Source: Nonomuraea jabiensis
GTDB lineage: Bacteria > Actinomycetota > Actinomycetes > Streptosporangiales > Streptosporangiaceae
Assembly (NCBI RefSeq): GCF_014204795.1
Contig: NZ_JACHMB010000001.1
Span: 12,428,501-12,492,500, forward strand
Direction: 5' to 3'
Length of the DNA: 64,000 nt
The notes under the pieces are model-generated. The model was not told where the DNA came from and did not search any database. It worked only from the letters and a program-made list of their open reading frames with translations. The stretch's first letter is position 1. The number at the start of each line of letters is the position of its first letter. Below, one piece after another: positions 59,447-64,000 of this stretch. Made by a program: the position numbers and the translations under genes.

Positions 59447-60229
59447 TTACGGAACCCAGCGGCGGAACCCGCCCTCGGCGTTGATCACCTGCCCGGTGAT
59501 CCAGGCGGCCTCGTCCGAGGCCAGCCAGCGCACCACCCGGGCCACCTCCTCCGGCCGCCCCCAGCGCCCGGCCGGGAGCGAGCGGCCGACCCGCCGCGCG
59601 AGCTCGGGACCGGCCCAGCCCGTGTCGACCGGGCCCGGGTTGACGGTGTTGACGGTGATGCCCCGGTCCGCGAGCGCGTCGGCCAGGCTGAGCGTCATCT
59701 GCTGGATCGCGCCCTTGCTGATCGCGTACGGCAGCTCGTCCGGCATCGGGGCCAGATGCTGGCCCGAGGTGAACAGGATCACCCTGCCGCCGGCGCGCCG
59801 GTCGTCGTGCTGGGCCGCGAACGCCTGCGTCAGCAGCGCGCTGGCCCGGGCGTTCACCGCCCACGACAGGTCCAGCTCGGCGGCCGTCAGCTCCGCCAGC
59901 GACTGCCGGTTGCTGCGGGCGTGGTTGGCCACGAGCACGTCCACGTGCCCGAACCTGCCGACCGCCTGCTCCATCACCCACGCCGGCGCCGCGGGGTCCG
60001 CGAAATCGGCCTCCACGTGGTGCAGCCGGTCGCCGACGCCGCCCAGCGACTCCAGCACGCCGTCCATGCCCGCCGGATCGCTGCCCCACGGCTGCTCGGC
60101 GTCGTGCGGGGTCCACGACTGCACCAGCACCTTCGCGCCGGTCGCCAGCAGCTCCCGCGCGATGGCGTAGCCGATCCCGATCCGCCTGCTCACGCCGGTC
60201 ACCACGGCGACCCTCGTCTCGGACGTCAT
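59447..60229 (-). CDS. Short-chain dehydrogenase/reductase
   Basis: 260 aa. Cofactor loop TGVSRRIGIG, DVLVANHAR (NNAG replaced by ANHA), serine in FTSGQHL and Y-A-I-S-K in LPYAISKGAIQQ, then NTVNPGPVDTGW and the tail ITGQVINAEGG. It matches the FabG-like SDRs annotated as aminoglycoside or 3-oxoacyl reductases; the substrate is unknown. ATG at 60229 is the first start before the conserved fold. Confidence 0.85.
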   Translation of the reverse strand: MTSETRVAVVTGVSRRIGIGYAIARELLATGAKVLVQSWTPHDAEQPWGSDPAGMDGVLESLGGVGDRLHHVEADFADPAAPAWVMEQAVGRFGHVDVLVANHARSNRQSLAELTAAELDLSWAVNARASALLTQAFAAQHDDRRAGGRVILFTSGQHLAPMPDELPYAISKGAIQQMTLSLADALADRGITVNTVNPGPVDTGWAGPELARRVGRSLPAGRWGRPEEVARVVRWLASDEAAWITGQVINAEGGFRRWVP

Positions 60230-60287
60230 CCGATCATCCTCGCCGACCGCTCGCGGCGCGTCGAAGGGTTTTCTCTCTGGACTGCCC

Positions 60288-60773
<486 letters not shown>

Positions 60774-60888
60774 GTTCCGAACCCTACGCCTCCGGAACGC
60801 GATTCGGCCTCGGGCCCTCCCCGGCGCGGGCCTGCTAAGATCGCGGCGGCGCGAGAGGCGCCTGATCGCTCCGGGACGAAGGGGGTTG

Positions 60889-60948
60889 ATGAATATGGCT
60901 GCCAGCAGCCGTCGTCAGCGTGCCCTTTCCCGGTCCGCGCGAGCCTAG
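60889..60948 (+). CDS. 19-codon upstream ORF (leader peptide)
   Basis: ATG-AAT-ATG... to TAG, peptide MNMAASSRRQRALSRSARA, with GGGGG just upstream. Five arginines in the last 12 residues. Its stop codon lies in the loop of a perfect 11-bp hairpin, 38 bp before the GNAT gene. This is the layout of ribosome-controlled attenuators of antibiotic-response genes. Too short to be a known family. Confidence 0.55.
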   Translation: MNMAASSRRQRALSRSARA

Positions 60949-60960
60949 AGCGCGGACCGG
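60930..60960 (+). promoter_or_regulatory. Hairpin over the leader ORF stop codon (putative attenuator)
   Basis: CCGGTCCGCGC pairs with GCGCGGACCGG (11 bp perfect, 9-nt loop holding the TAG). A translating ribosome at the end of the ORF would block the left arm. A U tract is lacking (TCGTATC follows), so a translational switch or a rho-assisted stop is also possible. The GNAT start follows at 60987. Confidence 0.55.
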
Positions 60961-60986
60961 TCGTATCAAACGACCTGGAGTCACAA

Positions 60987-61502
60987 GTGTCTTCTTTCTT
61001 CTCGATGTCCGGCGCCGACCTGACCACCGACCGCCTCGTCCTGCGTCCCTGGACCGCCGGCGAGGTCGACGCCGTCCTGCACGGCACCCGGCCCGCGCAC
61101 TGGGCCGCGGACTTCCCCGCCGAGGGCGACCACGTCATCGCCGGCCTGTTCGCCGAGCATCCGGCGTGGCTGGGCGAGTACGGCCACCGCCAGATCATCG
61201 AGCGCGACAGCGGTCTCGTGGTCGGCTCGATCGGCCTGTTCTGGCCGCCCGCCGACGGCACCCTGGAGCTCGGGTACGGGATCGTGGCCTCCCGCCGGGG
61301 CCGCGGCTACGCTCCCGAGGCGACGCGTGCGCTGACGGAGTTCGCCCTCAGGGCGCCGGGCGTGCACACGGTGTGCGCCGGCGTGGAGCTGTCGAACCCG
61401 GCTTCGATCAGGGTCCTGGAGAAAGCCGGCTTCCGGCGGTCGCACGCGGACGCCGAGGCGAACACGGCCCGGTACGTGACCACGTCACCGGACCGGCGGT
61501 AA
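60987..61502 (+). CDS. GNAT-family N-acetyltransferase (RimJ/RimL-like)
   Basis: 171 aa. LTTDRLVLRPWTAGEVDAVL is the RimJ/L-type start; motif A with ELGYGIVASRRGRGYAPEATRALTEFAL; ELSNPASIRVLEKAGFRR is the C-terminal motif. The family acetylates N-termini of ribosomal proteins or small molecules, including antibiotics. GTG at 60987 has GGAGT 6 nt upstream and is preferred over ATG at 61005. The leader ORF and hairpin upstream suggest expression tied to translation status. Confidence 0.85.
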   Translation: MSSFFSMSGADLTTDRLVLRPWTAGEVDAVLHGTRPAHWAADFPAEGDHVIAGLFAEHPAWLGEYGHRQIIERDSGLVVGSIGLFWPPADGTLELGYGIVASRRGRGYAPEATRALTEFALRAPGVHTVCAGVELSNPASIRVLEKAGFRRSHADAEANTARYVTTSPDRR

Positions 61503-61549
61503 CGACCCGACGGGATCGGCGGCGGCAAGCCGCCGATCCCCCCGGTCGC

Positions 61550-62584
61550 TCACGAGTGATAGGTGAGCCTGTCCTCCGGGCGGATGAGCCCTGGGAGGTC
61601 GATCCGGACGTACTGCGGGAAACGCGCGAGCACTCCTTGCGACAATTGCGTGTCGACTTCTCTCAGGAAATTGCGGGCGGAATTGTCGTCGTCGTCCTGG
61701 AACAGGTCGGTGAACCAATTCTCGTCGGTAACCGCGTGATCGAAGCGGGCCTTGGCGGGTGCGATGATGTCATCGGCGCACGTGCGGGCGAGCGTGCTGA
61801 GCGAATTGTGCGCGTCGACCAGCGGGCCGAGGGCCTCGTAAATCTGCTTCAGCGCCCCCTGCGCCTTCTCCGCCGCGGCGCCGCCCCACTTGTAACTGAC
61901 GGAATCCGCGTACGACCGCAGCTTGCCCTTCAATCCGTCCAGGTCGTCGGCGATCGCCTTCGTCACCGTGGAAAAATTGCGCATCCCGTTCTCGTCGCCG
62001 GTCATCAGCAGCGCCCTGATCTCCTCCTTGCTGAGGCCGTCGTAGTCGTGGCTGCCCTCGATGCCCTCCCAGTCGGCCGCGAAGCCTCCAGACGGGTAGT
62101 AACGGCTGAGCGCGTAGCCCTTCTCCACGTCGCTCCAGCTGCTTCTCGGCGTCGGGGCGTGGGGGCTCACTCCGGTGGTGGGGCTGTGGCCTCGGTTCCA
62201 GAACGACTGCCGCGTCAGCCAGCCGTGGTTCTCGGCGATGTCGTAGTTCTGACCGGCGGTGGCGACGCCGCAGGCGGCCGCCAGACACTCGACCACCGCG
62301 TCGCTGGCGACACAGAACAGGTCATCCGAGAATCTACGGAAAAGCACAGAAACGTCATTGGCCCGGCCCCAGTCGCCGGCGTTGAAACCCGGTTCACGCC
62401 ACCAATAGGGGATGTCGACGTCGTTGAGGTCGACCACGATCCTTATGCCGGTCTCCCGCAACGCCGCGCGGTCCACCTCGAAACCGTCTCTGACCATGCC
62501 ACCGAGTCCGGGCCATTCTTCCACCGGTCTGGGAAGAATGCCGCCGGTCACTCCATCGGTCTCGGGATCGGTTCTCAGGGCCAC
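61550..62584 (-). CDS. WXG-like/ESX-substrate-like hypothetical protein
   Basis: 344 aa with no signal peptide. The middle and C-terminal part (about residues 220-300) is helical, with SYKWGGAAAEKAQGALKQIYEAL, a W-G-G turn like the W-x-G of ESX substrates, then SLSTLARTCADDIIAPAKARF. The N-terminal 200 residues hold several Trp (PYWWREPGF, WEGIEGSHDYDG) and no known domain. It is alone: no ESX machinery or partner gene is beside it. Lower GC third-position use than neighbours in places (AAATTG, AATTC) hints at transfer. Role unknown. Confidence 0.5.
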   Translation of the reverse strand: MALRTDPETDGVTGGILPRPVEEWPGLGGMVRDGFEVDRAALRETGIRIVVDLNDVDIPYWWREPGFNAGDWGRANDVSVLFRRFSDDLFCVASDAVVECLAAACGVATAGQNYDIAENHGWLTRQSFWNRGHSPTTGVSPHAPTPRSSWSDVEKGYALSRYYPSGGFAADWEGIEGSHDYDGLSKEEIRALLMTGDENGMRNFSTVTKAIADDLDGLKGKLRSYADSVSYKWGGAAAEKAQGALKQIYEALGPLVDAHNSLSTLARTCADDIIAPAKARFDHAVTDENWFTDLFQDDDDNSARNFLREVDTQLSQGVLARFPQYVRIDLPGLIRPEDRLTYHS

Positions 62585-63129
62585 GCGACATCACCTTCGT
62601 TGATTTACTCGACCTGCGGCGGGCGACGCCGTCCAACGCTAGCCAACTCGATGAGAACTCCCGGCTGCGTGCGACCGAACTGACGATGAACGCTGAATGG
62701 GAAATGGGGCCTATCAGGTCCCTGCCGCGCGAGTCGCGGGTGTAGCGAGCGGCTCCTGCCAGGGAAGGCCGTTACCCGCAGGTCACGCCCGGCCAAACCC
62801 CATAGTTGGTCGCGGTTTGCGGCAAGGTCCGTTCAGCCGGACGGCGGGGCGGGCAAGGCCGGCCCTGCGAGAGGGACTTTTATCCGCAACGCTCGCGCAA
62901 ACACCTCTCCAGCGCGTGTCGAGATGTACGACCCGCGGTGACCGAACGTAATAGGAATCGTGCTAGAGGACACGTCGCGGCGCCCTTCGGGCCGCCCAGC
63001 GGGATCGGGCGGTGCCGGATTCCCGGAGGGCCGCGCGGACCCTCCGCGTCCGAGCCACGGACGCGGATCGGCAGGGGCGCCCGATGCAAAGTGCGCCTGT
63101 CCGCACGCGACCCGACAGCAAGGATCGAA
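62585..63129 (+). other. 545-bp leader region of the transglycosylase-like gene
   Basis: No gene is supported here. The part next to the downstream gene holds two competing stems: GGAGGG (63025-63030) with CCCTCC (63040-63045), and CCGCGTCCG (63044-63052) with CGGACGCGG (63058-63066, 5-nt loop). They share bases 63044-63045, so only one can form fully. A regulated leader is possible. I do not see the conserved ydaO blocks found at 1772. Confidence 0.4.
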
Positions 63130-63579
63130 TTGGACAGCAAACGCGCGCTCGTCACCGTCACCGCCTTCACCGCGTTCACCGCGATCGGGGCGCCCGCGGC
63201 CTGGGCCGAGCGCCCGCCCGTGGTGCGCTTCGGGACGTGGACGACGAAGGCACAGCCCAAGGTGGCGGTGGCGACGCCCAACAGGAACAAGAGGATCGCG
63301 CTGGGCCAGGTGGTCCAGCGGTCGTGGAACCTGCAGGAGTTCCGCTGCCTGGACAATCTCTGGACCAGGGAGAGCAACTGGAACCATCACGCACTCAACC
63401 GCTCGTCCGGCGCGTACGGCATCCCGCAGGCCCTGCCCGCGGGCAAGATGCGCGGCGCCGGCCGCGACTGGAAGTCCAACCCGGAGACGCAGATCCGGTG
63501 GGGACTGTCCTACATCAAGGGGAGGTACGGCAGGCCGTGCGGCGCCTGGGGACATTGGAGATCGCACAACTGGTACTAG
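63130..63579 (+). CDS. Secreted lytic-transglycosylase-like (SLT/resuscitation-type) protein
   Basis: 149 aa. Signal peptide (ALVTVTAFTAFTAIGAPAAWA, about residues 5-26), then a C-terminal SLT-like domain: FRCLDNLWTRESNWNHHALNRSSGAYGIPQAL with the catalytic Glu of RESNW, and GLSYIKGRYGRPCGAWGHW. Two Cys could form a disulfide. The fold is shared by small peptidoglycan lyases of actinomycetes. TTG at 63130 with AAGGATCG upstream gives a clean signal peptide; a longer frame reaches 62806. Confidence 0.8.
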   Translation: MDSKRALVTVTAFTAFTAIGAPAAWAERPPVVRFGTWTTKAQPKVAVATPNRNKRIALGQVVQRSWNLQEFRCLDNLWTRESNWNHHALNRSSGAYGIPQALPAGKMRGAGRDWKSNPETQIRWGLSYIKGRYGRPCGAWGHWRSHNWY

Positions 63580-63591
63580 CCGAAGGCGGGC

Positions 63592-63621
63592 GAGGGCACC
63601 CGGGGCTCACCGGGTGCCCTC
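63592..63621. terminator. Bidirectional terminator
   Basis: Perfect 12-bp stem, GAGGGCACCCGG and CCGGGTGCCCTC, with a 6-nt loop that contains the stop codon of the minus-strand tetR gene. It lies between two convergent genes. Confidence 0.85.
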
Positions 63622-64000
63622 CCTGCGCGCCACGTGCACCTCGATGGCCTGGATGAGCAGCTCCAGCCCGAACTCGAACTCCGCCTCGTGATCGCACTCG
63701 TCCAGCAGCGGCGCCAGTGAGTGGACCTCGGGGAACAGCGCTGGATCGACGCCCTCGGCCTTGACCAGCCGGTTGTGCACGGGCGCGAACGTGGGCGTCA
63801 CCCCCACCTCCCGCAGCAGCGAGCCCACGATGTACGCGATGAACATCCGCAGCATCCTGACCGCGTCCGCCCCGTCGAACCCGGCACCGCGCAGCGTGGC
63901 CAGCGCCCGCTCGACCGGCAGCAGCCCGGCCGTGGAGTGGAGCTGGCGGCTGACGACCACCATGGTCGAGCGCGGGTGGTCGTGAGCGATCTGGCGGAAC
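63607..64000 (-). CDS. TetR-family regulator, 3' part (cut by window end)
   Basis: The last 130 codons are inside the window: in frame from FRQIAHDHPRSTMVVVSR at the edge to REGTR. YIVGSLLREVGVTP and HEAEFEFGLELLIQAIEVHVA match the C-terminal ligand domain of actinobacterial TetR proteins (TetR_C group); the same FxxGLELLLxGIEA tail is seen in the TetR protein at 34390. The helix-turn-helix part lies beyond 64000. Confidence 0.75.
   Translation of the reverse strand, partial: FRQIAHDHPRSTMVVVSRQLHSTAGLLPVERALATLRGAGFDGADAVRMLRMFIAYIVGSLLREVGVTPTFAPVHNRLVKAEGVDPALFPEVHSLAPLLDECDHEAEFEFGLELLIQAIEVHVARREGTR

Noticed and set aside
63020..63120. Second c-di-AMP riboswitch before the transglycosylase-like gene
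   Set aside because: The GGGGTGAATC and CCGAACCCG-CAGCTAACC blocks are missing; only unassigned stems are seen.

Overview
The window is high-GC DNA with GTG and TTG starts, GTGA/ATGA gene overlaps, glutamine synthetase type II, an MsiK-type sugar ATPase, an LCP protein and SbcCD. This suggests a spore-forming actinomycete of the Streptosporangiales type (Nonomuraea-like); the genus is inference, since there is no rRNA in the window. No tRNA, rRNA or CRISPR array was seen.

Layout. 1-5 kb: a frameshifted MFS exporter with CsoR-like operators upstream, a c-di-AMP (ydaO-type) riboswitch driving a secreted GH25 muramidase, a BNR-repeat lipoprotein and an MHS-type MFS. 5-14 kb: HAD phosphatase, epimerase, SbcC/SbcD, two alpha/beta hydrolases. 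14.2-15.4 kb: an IS200/IS605-type element with a TnpB gene only (N-terminal part deleted), beside a fragment of a crotonase gene. 15.5-21.5 kb: an LCP cell-wall ligase, then a minus-strand operon of glutamate-type ABC binding protein, two permeases and L-asparaginase, divergent from a ROK regulator. 21.6-25.7 kb: a membrane HEXXH peptidase overlapping an S33 hydrolase, a GNAT, a phosphotransferase fragment and a lipoprotein. 25.7-31.6 kb: a three-subunit molybdenum hydroxylase with a GntR regulator and an MFS importer.

31.6-36.7 kb: a small secreted peptide, an enolase-superfamily protein that lacks the usual catalytic lysines in an operon with an MFS and a TetR gene, and a divergent DHA2 exporter across a dense operator array. 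36.7-44.4 kb: a five-gene, fully overlapping operon SWIM zinc finger - DUF5691 - MoxR ATPase - DUF5682 - VWA, the most system-like unit of the window and of unknown function. 44.4-45.8 kb: a cupin and a decayed N-terminal remnant that resembles an actinobacterial NACHT (STAND) protein. 45.8-49.4 kb: GalU, an aldehyde dehydrogenase and GlnII. 49.5-55.7 kb: a large membrane FtsH-like AAA protease with a lipoprotein, a CMD protein, a PQQ-type sugar dehydrogenase and an SDR. 55.8-58.2 kb: MsiK and a divergent LacI regulator with matching operators. 58.2-61.5 kb: a NicX/M29-like protein, an SDR, glutathione peroxidase, and a GNAT gene behind a 19-codon upstream ORF and hairpin that looks like an attenuator. 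61.5-64 kb: a WXG-like protein, a secreted transglycosylase-like protein and the 3' part of a TetR gene cut by the window end.

Most genes are ordinary chromosomal metabolism and cell-envelope functions. The accessory signals are the TnpB element, the MoxR cluster, the NACHT remnant and the regulatory RNA candidates.
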